From the NCBI RefSeq assembly GCF_020886775.1, contig NZ_AP024525.1, positions 1,488,001-1,552,000 on the forward strand: 64,000 bases of DNA, written 5' to 3'. Below are positions 46,823 to 56,596 of the stretch, piece after piece. This DNA comes from Sinomonas cyclohexanicum. Its GTDB lineage: Bacteria; Actinomycetota; Actinomycetes; Actinomycetales; Micrococcaceae. The notes beneath the pieces were generated by a model that was not told the DNA's origin, searched no databases, and worked only from the letters and a program-made list of their open reading frames with translations. Every line of letters begins with the position of its first letter. Within the stretch, counting starts at the first letter, position 1. A program made the translations under genes and the position numbers.

Positions 46823-47818
46823 TCAAGGCGCGGGCCGGGGTGCTGCGGCGGTGCGGTGCTCCGCCTCTTGGACGAGGTCATCCACGAGTCCCCGCAGGGT
46901 CTCGACGACGGCCTGCACCGACTGCCGGCCGGCGTTCTCGGGGCGGATGAGCAGGTCGATGCTGCGCTTCGTCCCGATCCCGGCAAGCGGTCGGAGCACG
47001 ACTCCGCGCGGCAGCCCGATCCCCGCCGTGTACCGGGGAAGCAGGCCCAGGACCCCGCCGCCCGCCACGATCGCCGCGACGGTCGAGTAGTCGTTGATCC
47101 GGTGGGAGACCTCGGGCGAGCGGCTCGCGACCGCACCGATGGCGGCCAGGACGTCGGCGGGCGAGTACCCCGGCCGGCTCGAGATCCACGGCTCGCCGGC
47201 CACGTCCTCGGGGGCCAGTTCGGGCATCGCGGCAAGCGGGTGCCCGGCCGGGAGCGCGACGTCGAACGGCTCCTGCACGAGCGGCACCACGACGAGCCTG
47301 TCCTCGGGCCATGCCTCCGTGTGGGCCAGCCGGTGCGCGAGCACGATGTCATACCTGCCTGTCAGCGCCGGGAAGCCGTGCTGTGGGACGTCCTCGTCGG
47401 CGAGCCGGAGCCTCGGCGAGGGGCCCGCGGAGGCCGGCCCGCCGGCGTCGTGCGCTGTGGGTTGCGGGGGAGGCTCCGCGAGCCGCGCCGTGAGCCTTCC
47501 GAAGAGTGCCTGCGCGGCCGAGTGGAACGCGCTCACACTCACGATCCCCGCCGGGTCCTCGTGGTAGGCGCCGATCGCGGCGCGCGCATCCGCCATGGCG
47601 CGCACGACGGCGCCGCCCGCCTCCGCGAGGACCCTCCCCGCATCCGTGAGGACAAGATTGCGGCCCTCCTTGCGGGTCAGCTGCGTGCCCGCGCTGCGGG
47701 TGAGCAGGGCCAGCTGCTGGGAGACGGCGGATGGTGTGACCATGAGCTCCTCCGCCACGGCCTTGACGCTCCCGAGCTCACCCAGCTCGCGGAGGATCTG
47801 CAGCTGCCTCACGTCCAT
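46823..47818 (-). CDS. LysR-family transcription regulator
   Basis: 331 aa from ATG 47818 (ATG 47848 gives 10 more). MDVRQLQILRELGELGSVKA with VTPSAVSQQLALLTRSAG is the LysR HTH; the rest is the two-lobed co-inducer domain (YDIVLAHRLAHTEAWPEDRL). A leaderless start is possible (TAGTGT upstream). Targets unknown; neighbour PfpI and the HD-GYP genes are candidates. Confidence 0.8.
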   Translation of the reverse strand: MDVRQLQILRELGELGSVKAVAEELMVTPSAVSQQLALLTRSAGTQLTRKEGRNLVLTDAGRVLAEAGGAVVRAMADARAAIGAYHEDPAGIVSVSAFHSAAQALFGRLTARLAEPPPQPTAHDAGGPASAGPSPRLRLADEDVPQHGFPALTGRYDIVLAHRLAHTEAWPEDRLVVVPLVQEPFDVALPAGHPLAAMPELAPEDVAGEPWISSRPGYSPADVLAAIGAVASRSPEVSHRINDYSTVAAIVAGGGVLGLLPRYTAGIGLPRGVVLRPLAGIGTKRSIDLLIRPENAGRQSVQAVVETLRGLVDDLVQEAEHRTAAAPRPAP

Positions 47819-47852
47819 GGTGAGAACACTATTGCCTCGGCCAGCCATCGCC

Positions 47853-49394
47853 TCAGCCGGCCAGGCCGTTCGCGAGCGCGTAGAGGCTCGCCCCGACCCG
47901 GTTCGTCACGCCGAGCTTGCCGTAGATGCGCTCCACATGGTTGCGGACGGTCTTCTCCGAGAGTGTGAACCGCTCGGCGATCTGCCGGTTGGACTCGCCG
48001 CGCGCCACGTGGACGAGGATCTCGGCCTCGCGGGGCGTGAGCCCGTCCGCGCGGCGTGTTCGCGGGACCGGGCCGTGTCCGGCGGCCGCGAGGACCGCCT
48101 CGACGGCCGTGGGGTCGAGCCGCCCCGAAGATGCCCGTTCACGGAGCCTCGCCGCGGCCTGCGCGGGGGAGAACTCGGCGCGGTACGGCCGCGGCTCGAG
48201 GGCGGACTCGTAGGCGACGGCGGCCGCCAGCAGGCGGTCGGCGGCAGGGAGCGCCGCAGCCGTGAGTGAGCGGGGGTAGCCGCCGCCGTCGGGCTGCTCG
48301 TGGTGGTTGGCCGCGATGCGCGGCACCTCCCCGAGGCCCTCGACCCGCTCGAGGACGCGTCCGGTCAGGTACGGGTGCAGCCTCGCCCGCTCCCACTGGA
48401 CTTCGGACAGTTCGCCGGCCTGCTCCCAGATCTGGTTCGACACGCCGATCCGGCCGACGTCGTGGACGTGCCCCGCGCGGCGGACGGCGGTGACCTGGCC
48501 GGCGTCGAGCCCCGCGACGGCGGCAGCGCGTGCGGCGAGGTCCGCGACCGCCCGCGAGTGACCGAGTGTGAACGGGCACTTGAGGTCCACGAAGTCGCCG
48601 ATGGCGACGAGCATCCTGTCCAGCTCGGCGGGGGCCATCGGGTGGTTCCGGTCCGGCGACTCGGCGAGGACGGCGTCCCAGTGGCTCCCGGTCTGGGGTG
48701 GGGCGAGGATCTCGCGCGGCGCGGCGAGGAAGGCATCCGCGACCGCCGGGTCGAATTGGCCGCCGCGCCGCGACCGGACCATGTACTCCGCGCCGCCGGG
48801 ACCGTACGTGCGGTCATGGACCTCGGCGAGGTCGGCGACGTGGGCGATCCGCATCTCGAGCGGGATCGCGTCGCCGGACAGCCGCGCGGGGCTGCCCGCG
48901 CCGTCGTACCTCTCGAAAGTCGCCGCGAGCGACCGCTGCACCCGTTCGGGGAGCCCCATCTCGGCGGCCAGGAGCGCCGCCGAGGCGCAGTGCGAGTGGA
49001 TCATCTCCCCGAGCTGGCGCCGCGGATCCCGCAGGAGCTGGGCCATCACCTTGAGGCGCTCGGGGAGCGGGGCGCCGTGGGCGACGTTGCCGAGCAGGAA
49101 CCGCATGTACGGCAGGCCGGCCCAGTCCACCAGGTAGGCCTCGCGCTTGACCGCGATGTCGTCCCCGAACCAGCGGATGTACTCGTGGGAGTCCGCGTGG
49201 CACCCGACCCACATCACGAGCGTGGCGTAGAAGGCGGACTCGCGGTCCTCGCTGGGCAGGCCGAGCCGGTCGGCGACGCGCGTCGCAATGATCGCCGAGC
49301 GGAGGACGTGCTCCGCCGGCTGGCCGAGGCCGAGGTCGATCGCGATCGACAGGGCCGCCAGGAGCTCTGTCCGCCGGGTGGCGACCTGGGGCAT
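47853..49394 (-). CDS. HD-GYP phosphodiesterase fused to LuxR DNA-binding domain
   Basis: 513 aa. The N-terminal HD-like part (about 20-225) is followed by a second HD domain with HVHDVGRIGVSNQIWEQAG and HHEQPDGGGYPRSLTAAALP: HD and GYP signature. Residues about 450-513 are a LuxR HTH (TPREAEILVHVARGESNRQI, KTVRNHVERIYGKLGVTNRV). It thus looks like a transcription factor that senses or degrades a nucleotide such as c-di-GMP; activity is inferred. Confidence 0.75.
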   Translation of the reverse strand: MPQVATRRTELLAALSIAIDLGLGQPAEHVLRSAIIATRVADRLGLPSEDRESAFYATLVMWVGCHADSHEYIRWFGDDIAVKREAYLVDWAGLPYMRFLLGNVAHGAPLPERLKVMAQLLRDPRRQLGEMIHSHCASAALLAAEMGLPERVQRSLAATFERYDGAGSPARLSGDAIPLEMRIAHVADLAEVHDRTYGPGGAEYMVRSRRGGQFDPAVADAFLAAPREILAPPQTGSHWDAVLAESPDRNHPMAPAELDRMLVAIGDFVDLKCPFTLGHSRAVADLAARAAAVAGLDAGQVTAVRRAGHVHDVGRIGVSNQIWEQAGELSEVQWERARLHPYLTGRVLERVEGLGEVPRIAANHHEQPDGGGYPRSLTAAALPAADRLLAAAVAYESALEPRPYRAEFSPAQAAARLRERASSGRLDPTAVEAVLAAAGHGPVPRTRRADGLTPREAEILVHVARGESNRQIAERFTLSEKTVRNHVERIYGKLGVTNRVGASLYALANGLAG

Positions 49395-49437
49395 GCAGCC
49401 ATCCTCCCGCGGTCGGAATCGCCAGGGAAGGGCGCCC

Positions 49438-50178
49438 TCAGACGGCGCTCTCCCGGAGCTCCCGGTCGTGCTGGGCCGCCGAGACGTGCCGGGCCGGGTC
49501 GAAGGACTCGTAGTGGACGTAGCCCGTCATGAACAGGCCGCGCTGGGGCAGCCAGAAGTCGCCCAGCCGTTCCTGCTCGGGGAGCGGACGGGGTTCTCCG
49601 AGGTCACGGCCGTCGAGCAGCGCGTGGCTGTCCTCGACGGCCCAGATCCTCTTGGGCGCCATGGCAAAGTGCTGGCCGTTGGGCACGGACCCCTCGAGCC
49701 GGAGCGTCCCGGTCCGCAGCATGGGGCCGGATGCGCGGCCCATGACGCCGAGGCTCGCAGGGCTGGTCCACGCCCGCTCCGGCATGAGGGAGCATACGGA
49801 CGTCATCAGCCGCGTGATTGGCGTGTCCGCGAGGGCGGTGGTCCACTCGAGCGTTCCGCCGATGGACACGCGCATGGTGAAGCCGTCCAGCCAGTCGACC
49901 CTGATCGGCCCGCGCACCGAAGGGCGGGTGCACGCGGCGCCGATGTAGCGCTCGCAGCTGTGCTCGGGATCGTTGGTCGAGTAGACCGTCCAGTCTCCGC
50001 CGGGACTGCGGTGCCAGACCGCCGTGTAGTCAGGCCCGAAGCTCGTGGTCATCCGCCGTGTTGCGAGGTAGTCGCCGGATTCGAAGGCCAGCCCGACGAG
50101 GCCCGAGCCGGCGATGCGCTCGTCATCGCCGCGGGGCAGGACCGGAATCTCCTCGGCGGCGGCGCGGGGGGTGTTCAT
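49438..50178 (-). CDS. 246-aa protein of unknown function, lipocalin-like
   Basis: ATG 50178 after AGGAGCCCCGCC. ERIAGSGLVGLAFESGDYLA, YTAVWHRSPGGDWTVYSTND, WLDGFTMRVSIGGTLEWTTA: beta strands as in lipocalin-like CrtC/AttH relatives. No signal peptide. Divergent from tdh across a 164-bp gap that shows no clear promoter. Confidence 0.5.
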   Translation of the reverse strand: MNTPRAAAEEIPVLPRGDDERIAGSGLVGLAFESGDYLATRRMTTSFGPDYTAVWHRSPGGDWTVYSTNDPEHSCERYIGAACTRPSVRGPIRVDWLDGFTMRVSIGGTLEWTTALADTPITRLMTSVCSLMPERAWTSPASLGVMGRASGPMLRTGTLRLEGSVPNGQHFAMAPKRIWAVEDSHALLDGRDLGEPRPLPEQERLGDFWLPQRGLFMTGYVHYESFDPARHVSAAQHDRELRESAV

Positions 50179-50342
50179 GGCGGGGCTCCTTCCTGTGATG
50201 CTTGTCTGTGATGATCGTGAGCCGCCATCCGCGGCCGGGTCATGGGGCATCTGCCTCATCCTCGTACACGTAAGCTGAAACTGAATCGTCCCTTGAGAAA
50301 CCTGCGGTTGTTCTAAGCCGTGTGGTGGAATTGAATGGCCTC

Positions 50343-51390
50343 ATGAAGGCCCTGTACAAGCCCGGCCCGCAGGCCGGCTTCGAGTTCACCGAGCGCCCCG
50401 AGCCGCAGGCCGGTCCTGCGGACGTCAAGATCCGCGTCCACGCCACCGGCATCTGCGGCACGGACCTGCACCTCCAGTCGTGGGACGCATCCGCCCAGGA
50501 GATGGCCACGGCCCCCCTTCATCCCCGGCCATGAGTTCTACGGCGAGGTCGTCGAGACCGGCGAGGACGTCAAGGTGGTCAAGGTCGGCGACCGCGTTTC
50601 GGGTGAGGGCCACATCGTGTGCGGGATGTGCCGCAACTGCCGCGCCGGCCGCCGCCAGATGTGCATCAACGTGGTCAGCGTCGGCGTGCAGCGCGACGGC
50701 GCGTTCGCCGAATACGTCGTCATCCCGGAGGCCAATGTGTGGGTCCATCATGACTCGCTCATCACCCCCGAGCTCGGCGCCGTCTTCGACCCGTTCGGCA
50801 ACGCCGTCCACACGGCGCTGAGCTTCCCGCTCGTCGGCGAGGACGTGCTCATCACCGGCGCCGGCCCGATCGGCCTCATGGCCATCTCCGTGGCCCGCCA
50901 CGCGGGGGCCCGCAAGATCGCGATCACCGACGTCTCGGAGCGGCGCCTCGAGCTCGCACGGCAGATGGGCGCCGACCTCGCCGTCGACGTCTCGACCATG
51001 TCCGTCCGGGACGCCCAGAGCGAGCTCGGCATGCTCGAGGGCTTCGACGTCGGCTTCGAGATGTCCGGCCGCCCGGCCGCGCTCGCCGGGATGATCGAGA
51101 ACATGAACCACGGAGGCAGGATCGCCATGCTGGGCCTTCCCTCCGAGCCCGCCGAGATCGACTGGACCAAGATCGTGACCCACATGCTCACGCTCAAGGG
51201 CATCTACGGCCGCGAGATGTTCGAGACCTGGTACGCCATGAGCGCCATGCTGTCCTCCAATCCCGTGCTCCGCCGCAACGTCGCGTCCGTGGTGACCGAC
51301 GTCCTGCCCGCCTCGCGCTGGGAGGAGGGGTTCGCCGTCGCCCGCTCTGGCAGCGGCGGCAAAGTGGTGCTGGACTGGACCGGCGTCTAG
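50343..51390 (+). pseudogene. tdh: L-threonine 3-dehydrogenase, apparent frameshift
   Basis: Two frames together make a full Tdh. Frame 1 gives [20 protein letters not shown] ... [20 protein letters not shown] and ends APLHPRP-stop. One base later the expected [20 protein letters not shown] continues in frame +1, with the zinc-site [18 protein letters not shown] and the NAD fold [20 protein letters not shown]. The shift maps to a run of six C at 50512-50517. Either a genuine disruption or a homopolymer sequencing error. Catalyses threonine to 2-amino-3-ketobutyrate, used by Kbl next door. Confidence 0.8.
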
Positions 51391-51455
51391 GCCGCGAAGA
51401 GGCGAAGAGGACCAGAAAGCGACGAGGGCCAGAAAGCGAAGAGGGAGAGAGAAGC

Positions 51456-52679
51456 ATGTTCGCAGGTGTGAGGGAGCAGCTCGCCGCGGAGCTGGACGAG
51501 ATCCGCGCCGCCGGGACGTTCAAGGAGGAGCGGCACATCGACTCGCCGCAGTCGGCGCACATCCAGGCCGGGCCGCTCGGCGCGCCGGCGGGGGAGGTGC
51601 TCAATTTCTGCGCCAACAACTACCTGGGCCTCTCGGACCATCCGGACCTCATCGCGTCGGCGAAGAGGGCCCTCGACGAGCGTGGCTTCGGCATGGCGTC
51701 GGTGCGGTTCATCTGCGGCACCCAGGACGCGCACCTCGAGCTCGAGCGCCGCGTCTCCGAGTTCCTCGGCACGGAGGGCACCATCCTGTTCTCGAGCTGC
51801 TTCGACGCGAACGGCGGCGTGTTCGAGGCGCTGCTCGGAGCCGAGGACGCCGTCATCTCGGATGCCCTCAACCACGCCTCGATCATCGACGGCATCCGCC
51901 TCTGCAAGGCCGCCCGGCTGCGGTACGCGAACCGGGACATGGGCGAGCTCGAGGCCCGCCTGCAGGAGGCCAAGGCGATGCACGACGGCGCCGGGGCGCG
52001 CCGGGTGCTCATCGTCACCGACGGTGTCTTCTCGATGGACGGGTACCTCGCGCCGCTCCGCGAGATCTGCGACCTCGCGGACACGTACGGCGCGATGGTC
52101 ATGGTCGACGACTCCCACGCCGTCGGGTTCATGGGCGCCACCGGGGCCGGAACCCCCGAGCATGCAGGCGTCTCCGACCGGGTGGACATCTACACGGGCA
52201 CGTTCGGAAAGGCGCTCGGCGGCGCCTCGGGCGGCTATGTGTCCGGCCGCGCCGAGATCGTCGCGACGCTGCGCCAGAAGGCCCGGCCCTACCTGTTCTC
52301 CAACTCCGTGGCCCCGGCGATCGTGGCCGCCACGATGACCGCGCTGGAGCTCGTGGCCGGCTCGGCGGACCTGCGCGAGCAGCTATTCGCCAACGCCGCG
52401 CTCTTCCGGAAGCGGATGGGCGAGGAGGGCTTCGAGCTCCTGGACGGCGAGCACGCGATCGTCCCGGTCATGTTCGGGGACGCCGCGCTCGCCGGACGGA
52501 TCGCGGCCGAGATGCTCGCCCACGGCGTGTACGTCACGGCCTTCTCCTATCCCGTGGTGCCCAAGGGCCTGGCCCGCATCCGCGTCCAGCTCTCGGCGGC
52601 GCACACGCCCGAGGACGTCGAGACCGCGGTCACAGCGTTCGTCGCCGCGCGGGAAGCGATATCCGCCGGCACGGTGTGA
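51456..52679 (+). CDS. kbl: 2-amino-3-ketobutyrate CoA ligase (glycine C-acetyltransferase)
   Basis: 407 aa, full length. PLP enzyme: [38 protein letters not shown] and [20 protein letters not shown] with the PLP Lys in GTFGKALGG. Converts 2-amino-3-ketobutyrate and CoA to glycine and acetyl-CoA, after Tdh. The 65-bp gap from tdh holds short GCGAAGAGG and CCAGAAAGCGA repeats. Confidence 0.9.
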   Translation: MFAGVREQLAAELDEIRAAGTFKEERHIDSPQSAHIQAGPLGAPAGEVLNFCANNYLGLSDHPDLIASAKRALDERGFGMASVRFICGTQDAHLELERRVSEFLGTEGTILFSSCFDANGGVFEALLGAEDAVISDALNHASIIDGIRLCKAARLRYANRDMGELEARLQEAKAMHDGAGARRVLIVTDGVFSMDGYLAPLREICDLADTYGAMVMVDDSHAVGFMGATGAGTPEHAGVSDRVDIYTGTFGKALGGASGGYVSGRAEIVATLRQKARPYLFSNSVAPAIVAATMTALELVAGSADLREQLFANAALFRKRMGEEGFELLDGEHAIVPVMFGDAALAGRIAAEMLAHGVYVTAFSYPVVPKGLARIRVQLSAAHTPEDVETAVTAFVAAREAISAGTV

Positions 52680-52767
52680 CATGGATCACGCTCCCACATG
52701 ATCGGCATGCCCTACCGAAACCGGGAGCGCGCTCTTACCGTGGAAGGTGCCGGACGCTCTGAGCGAC

Positions 52768-52810
52768 GCCGGGGAGGGGCAGCGCAAGGGGCTGCCGGCC
52801 CCTCCCCGGC
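52768..52810 (+). terminator. Terminator after kbl
   Basis: GCCGGGGAGGGGC (52768-52780) and GCCCCTCCCCGGC (52798-52810) form a perfect 13-bp stem. It ends 27 nt before the next start, so it may also influence that gene. Confidence 0.75.
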
Positions 52811-52837
52811 GCTCGGCTTCGCGGGTAGGGTGTGGCC

Positions 52838-53977
52838 ATGACGGCCACCACCAACAGCGCCCAAGAAGTCGACGTCCTCATCATTGGGGGCGGCATCGCC
52901 GGCCTCTCGCTGGCATCAGCGTTGGGCGGGCGGTGCCGGGCCGCCCTGGTGGAGGCGGAGCCCTCGCTCGCCTACCACACGTCCGCGCGTTCGGCCCAGC
53001 AGCTCATCCCGAGCTACGGTCCCGCGCCCGTGCAGGAGCTCACCCGCCGGACCCTCGCCTCGCTCGCCGATCAGGCCGACGAGACTCCTGCCGGTGGGGC
53101 CCGCAAGCTCATTTGGCCCAGCCGCTTCATGCTCGTGGGAACCCGCGCGGACGTTGAGGCCGAGTCCCACGAGGGCATGCGTGCGCTGACTCGGGAGGAG
53201 GCCCGCGGGCTCGTTCCCAGCCTGAGGGCGGACGCATTCGAGGCCGCGGCCCTGGACACCGACTCGGTCCGGGTCGACGCGGCGGCTCTGCTTTCGTTCC
53301 ATGAGCACATGGCGCAGGCCGCGGGGGTCGGCCTCCACGTCGGATCGCCCGTGCACACCGCGCAGCGCGTCGGGGAGGGCTGGCTCGTGGGCGCCGGGGC
53401 GGAGGGCTTCCACGCCGCGAACGTGGTCAACGCGGCCGGCGCGTGGGCGGACGACGTCGCGATCCTGTTCGGGGTCGAACGCCTGGGCCTCCAGCCGTAC
53501 CGGCGGACCGCGGCCCTCGTCTCGCTCGCCGAGCCCCTGGACCCGGACACCCCGATGGTCGCGGCCGCGGACGACACGTGGTACTTCCGCCCCGATCAGG
53601 CCGGGGCGCTCGTCTCTCCGTCCGAGTCCGAGCCGTCCCGCGCCGAGGACGCAGTCCCGCGACCGGGGGACATCGAGGCTGCCCTGGACCTCATCCGCAC
53701 TGTGGCCGATCTCGACGTGACGGGAATCGTCCGGGCGTGGACGGGCCTGCGGACCTCGCCCAAGGACGGCCTGCCGGTCATGGGATTCGATCCGGAGGCG
53801 CCCGGCTTCTTCTGGCTCGCCGGACAGGGCGGCTATGGGTTCCAGACCTCGTCCGCGCTCGCCGAGGACGCCGCCGCGCAGCTCCTCGCCGGTCCCGAGG
53901 CGCTCCGCACCGGGTCAAGTCCGGTATCCGAGACACAGCGGGCGCTCGATCCCCACCGGCTGTCGGTGCGGAGCTAG
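52838..53977 (+). CDS. FAD-dependent amino-acid oxidoreductase (DAO family)
   Basis: 379 aa from ATG 52838. VDVLIIGGGIAGLSLASALG is the FAD dinucleotide motif. YHTSARSAQQLIPSYGPAPV, then DGLPVMGFDPEAPGFFWLAG with QGGYGFQTSSALAEDAA is the C-terminal FAD-binding end of glycine/D-amino-acid oxidases. Substrate not predictable; glycine-pathway neighbours may hint at a glycine-type substrate. Confidence 0.75.
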   Translation: MTATTNSAQEVDVLIIGGGIAGLSLASALGGRCRAALVEAEPSLAYHTSARSAQQLIPSYGPAPVQELTRRTLASLADQADETPAGGARKLIWPSRFMLVGTRADVEAESHEGMRALTREEARGLVPSLRADAFEAAALDTDSVRVDAAALLSFHEHMAQAAGVGLHVGSPVHTAQRVGEGWLVGAGAEGFHAANVVNAAGAWADDVAILFGVERLGLQPYRRTAALVSLAEPLDPDTPMVAAADDTWYFRPDQAGALVSPSESEPSRAEDAVPRPGDIEAALDLIRTVADLDVTGIVRAWTGLRTSPKDGLPVMGFDPEAPGFFWLAGQGGYGFQTSSALAEDAAAQLLAGPEALRTGSSPVSETQRALDPHRLSVRS

Positions 53978-53988
53978 AGCATGGGTAT

Positions 53989-55239
53989 ATGACCCTCCTC
54001 ATCGACAACATCGGCGAGCTCTCCACACAGCACCTCACCGGCGAGGCGAGTCCGGAATCCGGCGAGACGGCCGGCGTGCTGCGGGACGCCGCCGTCGTGC
54101 TCGACGGCGAGCGGATCGCGTGGGTGGGCGCGGCCCGATCCGCGCCCGACGCCGACGAGCGGTACGACGCTGAGGGACGCGCCGTGCTGCCGGGCTGGGT
54201 CGACTCGCACTCGCACCTTGTGTTCGCGGGGGACCGCACCGCCGAGTTCGAGGCGCGCATGGCAGGGCAGGCCTACGCCGCGGGTGGGATCGGGGTCACC
54301 ACTGGCGCCACGCGTTCGGCGTCCGACGGCGAGCTGCGGCGCCTGCTCTCGGCCCGCCTCGCCGAGGCGCTCGCCGGGGGCACGACCTACCTCGAGACGA
54401 AGACGGGCTACGGGCTCGACGTGCCCAACGAGGCCCGCAGCGCAGTCCTGGCCGGCGAGTTCGTCGACGAGGTCACCTACCTCGGCGCGCACCTCGTTCC
54501 GGCCGGTGCGGACGCCGAGGAGTACACGTCCCTCGTGTGCGGCGAGATGCTCGCTGCTGTGCGCCCGCACGTGCGCTGGGCGGACGTCTTCTGCGAGACC
54601 GGCGCGTTCACCGAGGAGCAGTCCCGGAGGGTCCTCGAGGCCTGCCGCGACGCGGGCCTCGGGCTGCGGGTGCACGGCAACCAGCTTGGACCCGGCGCCG
54701 GGGTGCGCCTGGCGGTCGAGCTCGGGGCCGCGAGCGTGGACCACGTGAACTTCCTCGACGAGGCCGACGTCGAGGCGCTCGCAGGCTCGTGGGCCGGCTG
54801 GTCCGGTCCGGGGGGCGGTCAGTCCACGGCGACGGCGGGCACGGTGGCGACCGTGCTTCCCGCGTGCGACCTCTCGACCCGCGCGCCCCTCGCCCCCGCG
54901 CGTCGGCTGCTGGATGCGGGCGTGCAGATCGCGATCGCGTCCAACTGCAACCCCGGCACGAGCTACACGAGTTCGGTGAGCTTCTGCGTGACGACCGCCG
55001 TCCTGCAGATGGGCCTGACCGTCCAGGAGGCCGTGCGCGCCGCGACGTTCGGCGGGGCGCTCGCCCTGCGTCGGCACGTCGGCACGGACGCGGACGGCCA
55101 GCGGGCTGTGGGGTCGATCGCGGTCGGGCATCGAGCGGACCTGCACGTGCTCGACGCTCCGAGCGCCACCCACCTCGCGTACCGGCCGGGCATGCCGCTC
55201 ACCCACGCCGTATGGCGGGCGGGGGAGCGGGTCCGGTAG
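53989..55239 (+). CDS. hutI: Imidazolonepropionase
   Basis: 416 aa from ATG 53989. Amidohydrolase metal site AVLPGWVDSHSHLVFAGDRT, the KTGYGLD substrate loop, and SNCNPGTSYTSSVSFCVTTA with the Asn/Cys-rich HutI end. Third step of histidine degradation. The other hut genes are not in the window. Confidence 0.85.
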   Translation: MTLLIDNIGELSTQHLTGEASPESGETAGVLRDAAVVLDGERIAWVGAARSAPDADERYDAEGRAVLPGWVDSHSHLVFAGDRTAEFEARMAGQAYAAGGIGVTTGATRSASDGELRRLLSARLAEALAGGTTYLETKTGYGLDVPNEARSAVLAGEFVDEVTYLGAHLVPAGADAEEYTSLVCGEMLAAVRPHVRWADVFCETGAFTEEQSRRVLEACRDAGLGLRVHGNQLGPGAGVRLAVELGAASVDHVNFLDEADVEALAGSWAGWSGPGGGQSTATAGTVATVLPACDLSTRAPLAPARRLLDAGVQIAIASNCNPGTSYTSSVSFCVTTAVLQMGLTVQEAVRAATFGGALALRRHVGTDADGQRAVGSIAVGHRADLHVLDAPSATHLAYRPGMPLTHAVWRAGERVR

Positions 55240-55335
55240 CCCGACACGGGGACCTTATCCTCTGGGCCGCCGCTTCCGGCGGGCCGACGATGTAGATGGT
55301 CTGGGGGCGCAGCGTCGGCGGCGAAGGAGGCCAGG

Positions 55336-56094
55336 ATGTCGGCAGGGCACTCTGGGCGCATCGGACCCATCACGACCGCAAGGATCGCCGGGGGCCTATA
55401 CCTCTCATTCATGGCGGCGTCCGTGCTCGCCGACCTCTTCGCGCACATCGGCCTGGGCACCGCGCGGCAGGTGTACGACGCCATCGGCACGGATCCGGCC
55501 TCCTTCCGGCTCGGGCTGGTGTTCGGCTTCCTCTCGGCGTTTCTGTTCCTGATGGCCGCGTGGGGACTCTATGTCCTCCTTCGCCCGGTGAACCGGGACG
55601 TGGCGCTGCTGTTCCTGGCGCTCAACGCCGTGGGGGTTGCGGTCCAATGCGCGAGCATGCTCCCGCTCGTCTCGGCGATGCTCATGGGCGGACCCGCCGG
55701 CGGGCTGCCCTCCTTCGAGGGCACCCAGGCCGAATCGCTCGTCCTCCTGTCGGTGAGCGTCTACAAGCTCGGCTTCGTCGCCGCGCAGCTGTTCTTCGGG
55801 ACGTGGCTCTTCCCTCTCGGATATCTGGTGTTCAGGTCAGGTCTGCTGCCGCGGGTGCTCGGGATCCTGCTCATCCTGGACGGGATCGCCGAGGTGGTCT
55901 GGTTCCTGCAGGCGTTCCTGCTGACCGACTACCCGGCGATCAGGGTTCCGGGAACGTATGTGAGCCTCGTCGCCGAGGTGGGCCTCGCCCTGTGGCTCCT
56001 CGTCAGGGGGATCAGGGTGCCACGCATCGCGCCGGCCGCCGTCGTTCCGCCCACTTCGGATGCCGCCGGTACTTCTGAGGGGCCGTCGGCGTGA
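55336..56094 (+). CDS. DUF4386-like membrane protein
   Basis: 252 aa with about six spans (LYLSFMAASVLADLFAHIGL, FLSAFLFLMAAWGLYVLL, GFVAAQLFFGTWLFPLGYLV). DUF4386 members are integral membrane proteins of unknown function. GTGA overlap to the next membrane gene indicates an operon. Confidence 0.65.
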   Translation: MSAGHSGRIGPITTARIAGGLYLSFMAASVLADLFAHIGLGTARQVYDAIGTDPASFRLGLVFGFLSAFLFLMAAWGLYVLLRPVNRDVALLFLALNAVGVAVQCASMLPLVSAMLMGGPAGGLPSFEGTQAESLVLLSVSVYKLGFVAAQLFFGTWLFPLGYLVFRSGLLPRVLGILLILDGIAEVVWFLQAFLLTDYPAIRVPGTYVSLVAEVGLALWLLVRGIRVPRIAPAAVVPPTSDAAGTSEGPSA

Positions 56095-56582
56095 AGGGCG
56101 GCGTGGAGGCAGGTGCGGGCGGGGCGGGCAGGCCCGTGGGGCTCCTCGGCCGTGCTTCGATCCTGGCACTCGTGGGCGGGCTGGCGTTCTGGCTGGCGAA
56201 CCTCGCCATTTCGCTGACCCCCGTGGCGGCGGAGTACCGGGCTGCGCTCGGCATCGCCTATGTGCCGATGCTGATCGAAGCCCTGCTGGGCGGCCTGATC
56301 GTCGGATTCATTGTGGGCTATTCGATGCTGCGCCTCTTCGGCAGGATCCCGACGGGGGGCCCGCTCACCAAGTCCCTCGTGCTGACCACGGTAGTCCTGG
56401 TGGTTGCCACCCTCGCGCTCGAGGCACCGACGAAGTTCCTGACAGCCCTGAGCGAACCGTGGCGGTACTTCATCATCGGCACCGTCTTCAATGTCATCCG
56501 GTTCGTTGCGCTCGCGGTCGCGGTCGGCTCCTTGTACGGCAGGGTCGATCCCCGGCGCACGCGCACTGCGCGTCCGCGGTAG
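56091..56582 (+). CDS. 163-aa membrane protein
   Basis: GTG 56091 (GTGA). Four spans: ILALVGGLAFWLANLAISL, ALLGGLIVGFIVGYSMLRLF, LVLTTVVLVVATLALEAP and FIIGTVFNVIRFVALAVAVG. Unknown function; coupled to the DUF4386-like gene. Confidence 0.6.
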   Translation: MKGGVEAGAGGAGRPVGLLGRASILALVGGLAFWLANLAISLTPVAAEYRAALGIAYVPMLIEALLGGLIVGFIVGYSMLRLFGRIPTGGPLTKSLVLTTVVLVVATLALEAPTKFLTALSEPWRYFIIGTVFNVIRFVALAVAVGSLYGRVDPRRTRTARPR

Positions 56583-56596
56583 CCTGCGGTGGGACG

